DNA of 64,000 bases. Source: JAHJQZ01 sp963667595. Its GTDB lineage: Bacteria; Pseudomonadota; Alphaproteobacteria; Rhizobiales; Devosiaceae. Below the pieces are notes generated by a model. That model was not told where the DNA came from. It saw only the letters and a list, made by a program, of their open reading frames with translations, and searched no databases. Location: the NCBI GenBank assembly GCA_963667595.2, contig CAXXWD010000009.1:186001-250000 (forward strand). The letters run 5' to 3'. A program made the translations under genes and the position numbers. Of this stretch, positions 1 to 8,118 are shown one piece after another (the stretch's first letter is position 1; each line of letters begins with the position of its first letter).

Positions 1-711
1 CGGCACGTTTTCGACGCCTATGTGCCCTTCGGGTTCTCCGATCCCCTGCCGATGTTGTTCTTCATCTATGGTGGCGGCTGGAACAGCGGCTTCCGGCTCG
101 AATACGAGTTTGTCGGGCGGGCCTTCGCCGCGGCTGGCTTCATCACCGTTATCGCCGAATACCGTCTGGTGCCCGAGATTCGCTATCCGGTTTTTCTCGA
201 GGATTGCGGGTTGGCATTGACCGAGGCGCTGAAGGTGCTTCCCGCCCACGGCGCCGATCCCAGCCGGGTCTTTCTCATGGGCCATTCGGCCGGGGCCTAT
301 AACGCCGTGATGTTGGGGCTCGATGGTGTCCGGTTCGGCGCGCCGCCTCTCGGCAAAAGCCTGCGGGGTGTCGTTGGTCTCTCAGGCCCCTATGATTTTT
401 ATCCCTTCGAGGTGAAGGAGGCGATTGCGACCTTTTCCGGAACGCCCGATCCGGAGATGAGCCAGCCCGTCAACCTCGTTACCCCAGACGCGCCGCCGGT
501 CTTTGTCGGCCATGGCAGCATGGACCGGGTCTGCGGACCGTATAATTCGGGCAATCTGGCCATCAAGCTCAGGGCAGCGGGCGTGCCGGTGACCGAGCGC
601 TATTATCCGGGGCTGGTGCACCCGAGCACGCTACTGGCGCTGATGCCGCTTTTAAGGCGTCATTCGCCGGTCTACTGGGATGTCGTCCGTTTCATGCGAG
701 ACCTTCTGTAG
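1..711 (+). CDS. alpha/beta hydrolase (esterase/lipase type), 5' end outside window
   Basis: The reading frame is open from the first base, so the N-terminus lies outside the window; 236 residues are visible. An oxyanion-hole segment with YGGGWNSG is followed by the nucleophile elbow GHSAGAYNA, which carries the catalytic serine. Near the C-terminus, HGSMD and PGLVHP are plausible places for the catalytic aspartate and histidine. This is the layout of the alpha/beta hydrolase-3 (hormone-sensitive-lipase-like) and carboxylesterase families. The substrate cannot be told from sequence. An internal GTG at 22 is not the real start because coding character continues upstream of it. Confidence 0.85.
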   Translation, partial: RHVFDAYVPFGFSDPLPMLFFIYGGGWNSGFRLEYEFVGRAFAAAGFITVIAEYRLVPEIRYPVFLEDCGLALTEALKVLPAHGADPSRVFLMGHSAGAYNAVMLGLDGVRFGAPPLGKSLRGVVGLSGPYDFYPFEVKEAIATFSGTPDPEMSQPVNLVTPDAPPVFVGHGSMDRVCGPYNSGNLAIKLRAAGVPVTERYYPGLVHPSTLLALMPLLRRHSPVYWDVVRFMRDLL

Positions 712-730
712 CCGGCTCGGACCGACTAGG

Positions 731-970
731 CTATTTCTTGTCTTCTTTCGGATGCTCGGCTTCCCAGGCGGCGATTTCCGCGGCATTGGGAAAGGCGATG
801 AACAGCCGCCAGATGAGATAGGCGAGCACGGCAGTCGTGGTCCAGCCCCAGAAATCATCGCCGTTATACCATTCGAGGGCACACCACAGGGTCATCACCC
901 CCGCCAGGGCGATCCGTCGCCAGATCGGGCCGAAAAACTGGATATCGCGTGGGTCTATTTTTTTGGCCAT
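731..970 (-). CDS. small two-helix membrane protein of unknown function
   Basis: The protein has 79 residues. A charged N-terminus (MAKKIDPRD) leads into two hydrophobic stretches, roughly residues 18-33 and 44-60, and then a charged tail ending in EDKK. This predicts a small inner-membrane protein with two helices. It stands alone, convergent with the hydrolase gene (19 bp between stops) and 185 bp downstream of the exporter operon on the same strand, so it could be read through from that operon. I do not recognise the family. Confidence 0.6.
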   Translation of the reverse strand: MAKKIDPRDIQFFGPIWRRIALAGVMTLWCALEWYNGDDFWGWTTTAVLAYLIWRLFIAFPNAAEIAAWEAEHPKEDKK

Positions 971-1155
971 TGCTCCCCCGATGGGTCTGTCTTTTTGTTC
1001 TTTAGCAGGTTTTCGGTTCGCGGTTTCCTGCAGTTTCGCCGCAGCTTGGCTGTAGCTTTGCAGATTTCGCCGCGCGGGACATCCCTGCCCATGCTCGATA
1101 GGGCAAGCCTATCCGATTTTGCCCCTGAGGCAACGGGCCGAAAGCGGGAGATCCC

Positions 1156-1893
1156 TCAACCGGCGCGACGCGATTGCAGGCGGTAGAACAGAACCACCAT
1201 CAGCACGTGCAGTCCGATACCGATAAGGCTGGCGATGACGAAGCCAGAGGAGGGGAATGGATCGGTATTGAGGATGATCTCGCCAATCCAGTAAGTCGGT
1301 ATGAACGAACCGAGAAGGCGCCAGGGCAGGGGTACGAGGGGCAAAAGCGCGAAAAAACTCAAAAGGTTGTTCACTTTGGTCAGCGCCAGTCCCTCGACCT
1401 TGTTGCGGGCGAGGGCCGGCAGGATCAGGGCCACCGCGACCGCGTCGAGCGCGATCATGAGGGCAAGGACCAGAGCCAGGGCCATCCCGCCTTCGGGCAG
1501 CAACAGGGCTGCACCGTATAGCGTGATCGCAAAGGTGATCGCCGCCGTCACGGCGATGCGATAGGTCATGAACCCACGCTTGCCCACCGGCGTCACATCG
1601 AGCGCCAGCAGGGGGCCGTCGTCGCGGTCTTCCAGGAACAGGAACCCGGTCACCCAGCCGATCATGACGGCGGGAATGCAGATGACCATCGGCACGATCA
1701 TCGCGAAGAAATCCGAAATGCCGAGCGTGCTCTCCATCACGCCGTCGATCGCATCGCGGAACAGGAACCCGGCCAGTGCCGGCGCCAGACTGAAGAGGAT
1801 GGCGAATAACAGCGTGGGATCGCGGGCGACGTTGCGCGTATCGGAGGCGAAAAGCCGGGTCAGCCGGCGCGGAACGAAGACTGAGGCAGTCAT
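1156..1893 (-). CDS. ABC-2 type exporter permease, second subunit
   Basis: The protein has 245 residues and about six hydrophobic segments, consistent with an ABC-2 type exporter membrane subunit. Its start ATG overlaps the stop of the preceding permease gene (ATGA at 1890-1893), so the two are translationally coupled. The arrangement of one ATPase and two unlike 230-250-residue permeases resembles the Rv2686c-Rv2688c fluoroquinolone-export type, though the exported molecule here is unknown. It is the last gene of the TetR-ATPase-permease-permease operon. Confidence 0.8.
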   Translation of the reverse strand: MTASVFVPRRLTRLFASDTRNVARDPTLLFAILFSLAPALAGFLFRDAIDGVMESTLGISDFFAMIVPMVICIPAVMIGWVTGFLFLEDRDDGPLLALDVTPVGKRGFMTYRIAVTAAITFAITLYGAALLLPEGGMALALVLALMIALDAVAVALILPALARNKVEGLALTKVNNLLSFFALLPLVPLPWRLLGSFIPTYWIGEIILNTDPFPSSGFVIASLIGIGLHVLMVVLFYRLQSRRAG

Positions 1894-2588
1894 TTGCGGC
1901 CGAACTCCTTGTCGAGTTGTCCGATGCCGAACATGATCGCCGCCACGGCGGTCAAGGTCGAGATGGCGAACATGAGGATGATGGATTCCAATGGATCTGT
2001 GACGGCGCCGACACCGATCATGAGCAACCTCAATTGCGCAGTTGTCGGCAGGATCTGGGCCCAGACCGGCAGCGGATCGAGAAAGGCGAGGAACGCCGGC
2101 AGGATGATCGGGATCATCAGGCCCGCCGAGCCGATGAGGTAGCTGGTCACGGTGCGGAACCTCAATGCGATCGGCACGCCGATGCCGAAATAGGCGAAGG
2201 CGGTCGCAAGGACCGCACCCATCAGCACCGGCCAGTTTGTCACCCCGTGAACGAGCGGGGCCAGAGCGGCCACCGCGACAAGGCCGAGCAGGGTCAGCGG
2301 CAGGGATTTGGCGAAGAAATAGTCGCGCGCCGTCATCGGGGTGACCGACAGCGCCAGCCGCACGCCTTCTGCCTTTTCAAGCATCATCAGCGCGCCGACG
2401 AAGAAAAAGCCGAGCACCGCCGGATCCGAATAGATGACGAAGGCGATGATGGCCGGCGACAGGTAGGCGCCGCCCCAGACCAGAATGAAGATGTAGAAGG
2501 CGACGACGAACGCGTAGGCGGCATAGATGCCGTAGCGGTATTGCAGCCGTGTTTCGTAGGCGACAAGGGCAGGGAACAAGGTGGTCAT
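1890..2588 (-). CDS. ABC-2 type exporter permease, first subunit
   Basis: The protein has 232 residues with about six hydrophobic segments. It includes the motif LMMLEKAEGVRLALSVTPM, a feature of the loop in this exporter class that follows the second helix (compare LFLEDRDDGPLLALDVTPV in its partner). The shared E-x-x-x-x-x-LALxVTP pattern suggests the two permeases arose by duplication and form a heterodimer. It overlaps its neighbours by 4 bp on both sides, so stoichiometric production is likely. Confidence 0.8.
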   Translation of the reverse strand: MTTLFPALVAYETRLQYRYGIYAAYAFVVAFYIFILVWGGAYLSPAIIAFVIYSDPAVLGFFFVGALMMLEKAEGVRLALSVTPMTARDYFFAKSLPLTLLGLVAVAALAPLVHGVTNWPVLMGAVLATAFAYFGIGVPIALRFRTVTSYLIGSAGLMIPIILPAFLAFLDPLPVWAQILPTTAQLRLLMIGVGAVTDPLESIILMFAISTLTAVAAIMFGIGQLDKEFGRK

Positions 2589-3463
2589 GCCGCATCCCCC
2601 TTCTTGTCTTCGGTGACCGCGATGAAGACGTCGTCGAGGCTGGCTTCATTGGAGTGGATGGCAACGACCTTGCCGGTCGCCATCAGCTCGATGAAATCGC
2701 CATTGGTGCCGAGCCCTGCGAGTGGATAGGTCACCGTCTCGATGCCGCGCTCGGCTTCGAGAGACAGTTCGACCGTTTTCCGGCCATAGGCGCGCTTGAG
2801 TTCGCTCGGCCGGCCCATGGCCGGAATGCTGCCATAGGCGAGAAAGGCGACGCGGTCGCACACTTCCTCGGCCTCGGCCATGTTGTGCGTGGTGAGGAAA
2901 ATGGTTCGGCCGTCGTCGCGCAGGCTCTTGATGAGCTCGCGCGTGCACCGCGCCCGCGCCGGATCCTGCCCGGTGGTTGGCTCGTCGAGAAACAGCAGTT
3001 CAGGCTCGTTGAGGAGCGCGCGCGCCAGATTGAGGCGCATCTTCATGCCCTTGGAAAAGCTTTCGACCCGCTGGTCTGCCGCCTCGTCGAGATCGACCAG
3101 CTTGAGCACGTCGTGCGGATCGCGGGTTTTTCCGTCGAACAGGGCGGCGAAGAGTTTTAGGTTTTCCAGCGCCGTCAGCCTCAGATAAAGGCTCGGCAGT
3201 TCGAACGACACGCCGAGCTTTTGGTAAAGCGCGCGTCCGGCCGTTCCGACCGGATGGCCGAAGACGCCGGCCGTGCCCCGATAGCCCTTGAGCAGCCCCA
3301 TCAAAATGCGCTGGGTGGTCGACTTGCCGGCGCCGGATGGGCCGAGAAGGCCGAAAACCTCACCCTTGGCGACGCGAAACGAGATGCCGTCGAGCACGGG
3401 CGTGCTGGCCTTGGGATAGGTAAAGCTGAGGTCTTCAACATCAATCATGGGAAGGTCCTTCAA
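2585..3463 (-). CDS. ABC exporter ATP-binding protein
   Basis: The protein has 292 residues. Visible motifs in order are Walker A GPSGAGKST (lysine 47), a signature region SFSKGMKMRLNLARAL, Walker B LLFLDEPTTGQDP, and the H-loop TTHNMAEAEEVCDRV. The C-terminal 70 residues form an extra domain, as in DrrA/CcmA-type exporter ATPases. It energises the two permeases that follow with 4-bp overlaps. The chosen start overlaps the end of the TetR gene by 23 bp; an ATG at 3448 (MIDVEDL) is an alternative start. Confidence 0.9.
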   Translation of the reverse strand: MKDLPMIDVEDLSFTYPKASTPVLDGISFRVAKGEVFGLLGPSGAGKSTTQRILMGLLKGYRGTAGVFGHPVGTAGRALYQKLGVSFELPSLYLRLTALENLKLFAALFDGKTRDPHDVLKLVDLDEAADQRVESFSKGMKMRLNLARALLNEPELLFLDEPTTGQDPARARCTRELIKSLRDDGRTIFLTTHNMAEAEEVCDRVAFLAYGSIPAMGRPSELKRAYGRKTVELSLEAERGIETVTYPLAGLGTNGDFIELMATGKVVAIHSNEASLDDVFIAVTEDKKGDAA

Positions 3464-4058
3464 TCAGGCGTGAGATGAACATCTCGCGGAACACGCGGAC
3501 TGTCAGCGCGTAGGTTTCGGTTTGTCTGAGGTAGTCTTCCTGCAGGCTGAGCGTCATCAGCAGCGTCGTTGCGCCCTCGAGCGTTTGCGCATCTGCGTAT
3601 TTGAGACCGAACCGTTTTTCGAATTCGTCGGCAAGCCTCATGAAAAACAGGCGATCGTTTTTGAGGTTGTCGGCGATATAGTTCGGTGGCGCGTGGCGGA
3701 TGAGATAGGCGAATTCGCCCGAATCCCGAACGATCCGTATCAGCGGGTCCGTTTCGAGCCGTTTCAGCATGGAGTCGAACAGCGTGCCGAGCGCCGCCTC
3801 GGCGCCCCCCGGGGTGGCCACGATTTCGGCCATCATTTCCTTTTTATGCTGGGCGTCGCGTTGTTCGGCCAGCGCGAAATACAAGGCTTCCTTGCTCGGG
3901 AAAAAGCCATAGAACGACCCCTTGGCGATGCCGACGTCGCGGCACAACTCGTCGATCCGCAGGGACCGGACGCCACCGCGCTCGAAATGCCTGAGACCGG
4001 CGACCATCAGCTTTTCGCGAATGAATGTCCGTTCTTCGTGGGTGAAGGCTTTCGGCAT
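3441..4058 (-). CDS. TetR family transcriptional regulator, likely regulator of the adjacent exporter
   Basis: The protein has 205 residues. The N-terminal TetR helix-turn-helix is clear (RIDELCRDVGIAKGSFYGFF, about residues 30-50), followed by a divergent all-helical ligand domain. It is the first gene of the exporter operon and its 3' end overlaps the ATPase gene, so it is probably autoregulated together with the transporter and responds to a substrate of the pump. That regulatory role is inferred from position. Confidence 0.87.
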   Translation of the reverse strand: MPKAFTHEERTFIREKLMVAGLRHFERGGVRSLRIDELCRDVGIAKGSFYGFFPSKEALYFALAEQRDAQHKKEMMAEIVATPGGAEAALGTLFDSMLKRLETDPLIRIVRDSGEFAYLIRHAPPNYIADNLKNDRLFFMRLADEFEKRFGLKYADAQTLEGATTLLMTLSLQEDYLRQTETYALTVRVFREMFISRLIEGPSHD

Positions 4059-4270
4059 CGTTCTCCTGTCCTTTTGCGTTCTTCAAAAAACGTGTGTCCC
4101 TTTCCCGCTTCGGGAACGAGATCAGGTCAAGCCGGCCCGGATCGCCCAAATCTGCCTCATGGTCGCACCCTTCGATCCTCAAAGGGTGCCACTGGCGCCT
4201 CTTGTCCCTTCGGGGCGGATCTCGGTTGGCCAAAGACCACGAGTCCAGTTTTTCGCCCGATGCTTCGGGG

Positions 4271-4366
4271 CAGATCACGTTTTTGCTGAACCGCATGATC
4301 TGCCCTGACGTCTTGTCTGCCACGTTTCCGAACGAACAACCGGTATCCATTTGTCCCGGAAACGCT
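4271..4366 (+). repeat. dispersed intergenic palindromic repeat, copy A
   Basis: The repeat has two modules. The first is an inverted pair CAGATCACG ... CATGATCTG; the second starts GTTTCCGAACG, continues with AACCGGTATCCA and ends CGGAAACGCT. The same two-module order occurs at 52444-52546, and the second module occurs inverted at 24121-24232. This is the style of short mosaic intergenic elements known from rhizobia and Brucella. Confidence 0.7.
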
Positions 4367-4601
4367 CCAGCCGGTTTTTACATGTCGGAAACGCTCTGAA
4401 CGAAGTGAGATCCTGTCAATTTGTCGGGCAGAGCCGAAGCATGGCTTTGCCCCGCATGATGCCAAATAATCGCAATGACCCAACGAGTCAATAGGTCATT
4501 GAGTATATAGAATGCACCAGGGACGAGAAGAGGGGGCGGCCGATAGCCGACGGGACGCGGGGGAGGCGAACGTTTCGATCGCCGTTTTTCTAAAGCGGCG
4601 G

Positions 4602-4629
4602 GTGAAAAACCGGACGGGCGGTTTTTCAC
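4602..4629. repeat. 11-bp perfect inverted repeat
   Basis: GTGAAAAACCG at 4602-4612 and CGGTTTTTCAC at 4619-4629 are exact reverse complements around a 6-base loop. No T-run follows on either strand, so it is not a standard terminator. It could be a protein-binding site or part of a mobile repeat. Confidence 0.6.
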
Positions 4630-4689
4630 GCCAAACCGCCCGGCTCCACACTGTGCGTCAAAAAACTGTCACGCCATGAATTTGGGGGG

Positions 4690-4718
4690 TTCACAAGCGG
4701 AAGCGATGCTCCTATATA
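4690..4718 (+). promoter_or_regulatory. candidate sigma-70 type promoter for tRNA-fMet
   Basis: TTCACA at 4690-4695 and TATATA at 4713-4718 are separated by exactly 17 bp. This fits a housekeeping promoter with transcription starting near 4725. The only gene downstream on this strand is the initiator tRNA, 183 bp beyond, which would give a long 5' leader. Confidence 0.45.
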
Positions 4719-4907
4719 GACGGCGCGGCCGGAGCCGCATTTTTTTCGCCTTCGCCGGTACGTTCCGGGTCCCGAATTCGAAAACGGTGGGACAGTTTCC
4801 GGCGCGGCGTTTACGCGGGATGGAGCAGCATCCAGCGGTGCATAGGCAAAAGCCGAAGCGCGCGAGAAAAAAAGACCGGACTGTATTCTCCGGCAATGAA
4901 ATGGTGA

Positions 4908-4984
<77 letters not shown>

Positions 4985-5013
4985 GTATACTAATAAAAAC
5001 AATGACTTAGCAG

Positions 5014-5026
5014 GCAGGTTCAAATC
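5014..5026 (+). repeat. duplicated fragment of the tRNA-fMet T arm
   Basis: GCAGGTTCAAATC is identical to 4957-4969 inside the tRNA. It lies 30 bp beyond the tRNA 3' end and is not followed by the rest of the stem. It may be a relic of an earlier integration or recombination at this tRNA. Confidence 0.5.
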
Positions 5027-5318
5027 GGGCTTGTGGTAATGACGTAGTCAGAGCCGCGAAACTCAATCCGTTTTCTTGCGCTGTATTAACGGTATGCGCA
5101 TTATGCGTTCAGCGACCGTGCTGATTGATCAGCGAGAAATCTCGGTCAAATCGCCAGATCGGCGCCTCGATGTCGACGCGAAACGCTATGTTGCAGGCGC
5201 CGCGTGTTGCCTGCAATCTGAGGTTCGGACCGGCTAGAGCGGAGGAGCTTCAAAAGGAATCGGAGAGGATTCCTTTAGGGAACGATTGGTGATTCACTTC
5301 CTTCGGAGGTGATTTGCC

Positions 5319-5711
5319 ATGCCCAGAGCTTATTCATGTGACCTTCGCGAACGCGTTGTTGGCTTTGTCGAGGCGGGTCATTCCTGCCACCAGGCGGCGG
5401 CCCATTTTGGGGTGTCGGTGTCTTTTGTGGTGAAGTTGATGCAGGCCCTTCGGTCTCGGGGTAGTCTCGCGCCGCAGCCGATGGGCGGACGCCGGCACGC
5501 CAAGCTGGAGCCGCACCGGGACTTCGTTCTTCGGCGGGTGGCGGAGAAAGACGACATCACCATGCCGGAGTTGGCGGACGAACTGGCCGCTCGTGGCACG
5601 CATGTCGCTCCTGCCTCGCTATCGCGTTGGCTGATCCGCAACGGCTACCGGTTTAAAAAAAACGCTGCTGGCCAGCGAACAAGATCGCCCCGACATCAAA
5701 GCCCGGCGTAG
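5319..5711 (+). CDS. IS630 transposase, N-terminal frame (OrfA)
   Basis: This frame encodes 130 residues. It starts with the DNA-binding part of IS630 transposases (MPRAYSCDLRERVVGFVEAG, then a helix-turn-helix around HQAAAHFGVSVSFVVKLMQ) and continues into a second winged-helix region ending RNGYRF. It leaves the conserved family frame at a run of eight A residues (5655-5662). The last 17 or so residues after that run do not resemble the family, whereas the +1 frame reads KTLLASEQDRPD, the expected continuation. A ribosome-binding site, GGAGGTG, lies 11 bases upstream of the ATG. Confidence 0.9.
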   Translation: MPRAYSCDLRERVVGFVEAGHSCHQAAAHFGVSVSFVVKLMQALRSRGSLAPQPMGGRRHAKLEPHRDFVLRRVAEKDDITMPELADELAARGTHVAPASLSRWLIRNGYRFKKNAAGQRTRSPRHQSPA

Positions 5712-6270
5712 GGTCTGGATCGAGCGGCGTCAGCCCCGCATGCGGCGCCATGCCCATCGCCTGGTGTTCATCGACGAGACCGGCACCACCACCAAGATGA
5801 CCCGCCTGCGCGGCCGCTGCCCCAAGGGCCAGCGCCTCAGGGCCAAGGCACCCTTCGGGCACTGGAAGACCCAGACCTTCATCGCTGGGCTCAGATGCGA
5901 CGGACTGACCGCGCCCTTCGTCATCGACCGGCCCATGAACCGGCAGATCTTCGAGACCTACGTCCAAACCCAGCTCGCCCCGACCCTCAAAAAAGGTGAT
6001 GTCGTCATCATGGACAACCTGGCCGCCCACAAAAGCCCCAAAGCCGAGGCCGCGATCCGGGAAAGGGGCGCATGGGTGCTCTTCCTGCCGCCCTACAGCC
6101 CAGACCTCAATCCCATCGAAATGGCCTTCTCAAAGCTCAAGGCGCATCTGCGGAAACGGGCCGAACGAACCATCGACGACCTTTGGAAAGCCGTCGGCGA
6201 CATCTGCGCCCTCTACACCCCAACCGAATGCGCCAACTACTTCAAAGCCGCTGGATATGCGTCCACTTGA
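5655..6270 (+). CDS. IS630 transposase, C-terminal DDE frame (OrfB), expressed by frameshifting
   Basis: This frame is open from the A8 run and contains the whole catalytic domain: first Asp in FIDETGTTTKM, second Asp in VVIMDNLAAHK, and the Glu in PDLNPIEMAFSKLK. An internal ATG at 5740 exists, but a start there would lose conserved sequence. The natural product is therefore most likely a 316-residue OrfA-OrfB fusion made by +1 (or -2) slippage, or by transcript slippage, on TTTAAAAAAAAC. The coordinate given is the start of the slippery run. Confidence 0.88.
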
Positions 6271-6295
6271 ACGTCCGTTGCTCTAGGAGCCTTTT

Positions 6296-7477
6296 TTAAG
6301 AGTGCATAGAGGCTTCCACTGCCTTCAATTCCATAGGGGTGAGGTGCAACTGGGCAAGTGACTGAACCGACTCATGCTTCATGAGCCCGGAGAAGGTTTT
6401 CGACGTCACCGTTCGGTTCGCGATCGCGTTTTTTTCTAGAATTGCCGTTTCGACGCCCTCGGCATGCGACAATATCTCTTCGACCGGCATGCCCTTCCCG
6501 AACTGAATTGCGGGTATCAGCTTCAGGAGTGGCCGAGCGACTCTGAAAATGCTTACAAGCAAGCGCTTATTTCGCTCAGCGGGAGAGAGTCGGCTCTCGG
6601 GGATCACGGCGTCAAAGGCCTCAGTGAGCCGCTTGATGCGCCTTTCAACTTCAGGCTGCGAAATGGAGCTGGTCACTATCGAATTGAACTCTTGAAGCTC
6701 TCGGCGCGCGCCTGCAGTCTCATCGCGCAGCTCGCTAAGTACAGACACCAGATCCTGCCTGTTGTTCATCCGATCCCAGACGAGAGAGATCAGTGGTGGC
6801 GGGGAAAATGAGCAGACAAGCGGCGGAATTCCGGAAATCGCTTTGTCCCAAGAAATCCGCATCCGATGATAGAAGTGCTTCTGAAAGCCGTCGGCGCGGC
6901 GTGGCGAACTGATCTTTGCATTCGTGCTGTAGTAGCTGACGCCAAGATCAGAGATTAGGGCGGCAACTTCCTGAGCAACGGGGAAATTATAGAGTTCCCG
7001 TGACCGCTCGTCGAGAATAGGTCGAACATCACCTCGATGTTCGCTCAAATCGAATTTTCTCGCCGCGATTTGCCAATCTTGTGGATCCGCCAGTGCAAAT
7101 ATCTCGCGCCATAGCGGAGTGCGCTCGCCTTGATAGCTGGGTAGGTAGTATTCAAGGCCACCGCTAGCTGCCACACGAGCGCTCGGCGCGGCAATGTATA
7201 CCCGGTCGTGGAGGAGCAATGCTTGAAGCGCGATCTCCGCTGCCGCAAGATCGTCGATTCCTGCGATGCCTCCCTCTGCAATTTTGCAGATGGCCTTAAC
7301 AGCTCCGATATCGACGAAGGCAACGCCCATCTCGGCAAGTGGAGATTGTCGGATTGCCACAAGCCTGTAGAGATCTATGGCAGTTCCTGGCGCACCCTCA
7401 GTAATGATGACAGGTCCCGCGGCGGCTTGATCTGATGGTTCTTCAAACGCAGTGAAGTACCAAACGCGATCATCCAT
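6296..7477 (-). CDS. unrecognised protein in the tRNA-linked accessory patch
   Basis: The gene encodes 393 residues from the ATG at 7477, which has a strong GGAGGAG site 9 bases upstream; an ATG at 7495 overlaps that site and is less likely. I recognise no domain. The N-terminal 100 residues look like an alpha/beta fold (VWYFTAFEE, GPVIITEG, GVAFVDIGAVKAI). A charged helical segment with likely coiled-coil character spans about 240-300 (NNRQDLVSVLSELRDETAG). The C-terminus is helical. The stop lies 12 bp beyond the right end of the IS630 element, so the insertion did not interrupt the gene. It follows a 5'-truncated gene on the same strand by 22 bp, suggesting it was the second gene of a transferred two-gene unit. 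Confidence 0.7.
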   Translation of the reverse strand: MDDRVWYFTAFEEPSDQAAAGPVIITEGAPGTAIDLYRLVAIRQSPLAEMGVAFVDIGAVKAICKIAEGGIAGIDDLAAAEIALQALLLHDRVYIAAPSARVAASGGLEYYLPSYQGERTPLWREIFALADPQDWQIAARKFDLSEHRGDVRPILDERSRELYNFPVAQEVAALISDLGVSYYSTNAKISSPRRADGFQKHFYHRMRISWDKAISGIPPLVCSFSPPPLISLVWDRMNNRQDLVSVLSELRDETAGARRELQEFNSIVTSSISQPEVERRIKRLTEAFDAVIPESRLSPAERNKRLLVSIFRVARPLLKLIPAIQFGKGMPVEEILSHAEGVETAILEKNAIANRTVTSKTFSGLMKHESVQSLAQLHLTPMELKAVEASMHS

Positions 7478-7499
7478 CGGGAGCTGCTCCTCCATCCGC

Positions 7500-7688
7500 C
7501 TATTCCGGCGGGCTATTAGCTAGCTGAACTTGCCGATAGTCTAGCGAAACTTCTACGAATGCGCCTCCGTCATCGTCTGAAATGGTCTCGATGATCCCGT
7601 CGAATACTGAAACACCGTCATCCCGTCGCAGCTGATGTGACGGAATTGCGATGACGGTGGGCGCGACTGTGGGGGCAACGACGCGTGC
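7500..7688 (-). pseudogene. 3' remnant of an unknown gene, 5' part missing
   Basis: This reading frame, too short to stand alone, ends in the protein-like stretch DDGVSVFDGIIETISDDD followed by FVEVSLDYRQVQLANSPPE and a stop at 7500. It has no ATG or GTG start: an in-frame stop at 7689-7691 cuts it off. It lies 22 bp before the start of the unrecognised 393-residue gene in the same direction. The simplest reading is the tail of an upstream operon partner whose front was lost in a deletion or recombination between here and the repeat at 7826. Confidence 0.5.
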
Positions 7689-8118
7689 CTAAGCGCAGTA
7701 CTTTGTTGGACGTCGGGCAGCGAGACGACAAAACTTTGTGACCTATTGATCGATGCAGTAGAAAAACATCTTTATAATAATAACTTATGCTGAACTTGAG
7801 AAAGTAGGGTGATAGCTGCAATGCACCCCCGCAACCAATCTTTCTGAGAAATATCAGGAACTTGCAAACGAGCGCCTAGCGCGGCGCTCTGTGCAGTTTT
7901 GTCGTGTCGCCACCGAGTAATGATGCACAACAAGGCAACCCGAGACGGGTAGACGCTTGTGGAGATACGCTGCTGGGAAACGTCGCGCAGGTTGTCGGCA
8001 TATGCCTGCCGCACACCTAATCGACTCATTCATGCCGACATTCGGCGTCGGAACACGCTCAGTCGGCAGCTTTTCAACAAACTCGCGGATTGCTTGGGCC
8101 ACGTCGGAGCGCGTTCAA
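7689..8118. other. non-coding junction region of the accessory patch
   Basis: I see no supported gene in these 430 bp. Short AT-rich stretches (7760-7800) alternate with GC-rich sequence, as at a recombination junction. The repeat of the tRNA 3' end is at 7826-7837. The minus-strand frames here do not continue either the truncated gene to the left or the transposase remnant to the right. Confidence 0.5.
7826..7837 (+). repeat. putative attachment-site core, right
   Basis: CCCCCGCAACCA matches the last 12 bases of tRNA-fMet (4973-4984) exactly, in direct orientation. It would mark the far end of a 2.85-kb insertion whose integrase has been lost. Confidence 0.4.

Larger units (their letters stand above)
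4059..4907. other. intergenic region between TetR gene and tRNA-fMet
   Basis: I see no convincing gene in these 849 bp. The region contains a small inverted repeat TTCCCG-ctt-CGGGAA at 4102-4116 just upstream of the TetR gene, a copy of the dispersed palindromic repeat (4271-4366), an 11-bp perfect inverted repeat (4602-4629) and a candidate tRNA promoter (4690-4718). A GC hairpin at 4725-4738 (GCGGC-cgga-GCCGC) followed by seven T residues lies just after that promoter; it looks like a short terminator, but its stem is only 5 bp. Confidence 0.6.
5237..6283 (+). mobile_element. IS630 family insertion sequence, about 1.05 kb, apparently intact
   Basis: Imperfect terminal inverted repeats match 13 of 18 positions: CTAGAGCGGAGGAGCTTC at 5234-5251, and the reverse complement of 6269-6286. 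Both ends abut a TA dinucleotide (5235-5236 and 6284-6285), as expected for IS630/Tc1-mariner elements, which duplicate TA on insertion. The element carries one transposase split over two frames. The transposase stop codon lies inside the right inverted repeat. Confidence 0.88.

Noticed and set aside
4725..4747. Rho-independent terminator just before tRNA-fMet
   Set aside because: The stem is only 5 bp and lies just after a good promoter, so I do not call it a terminator.
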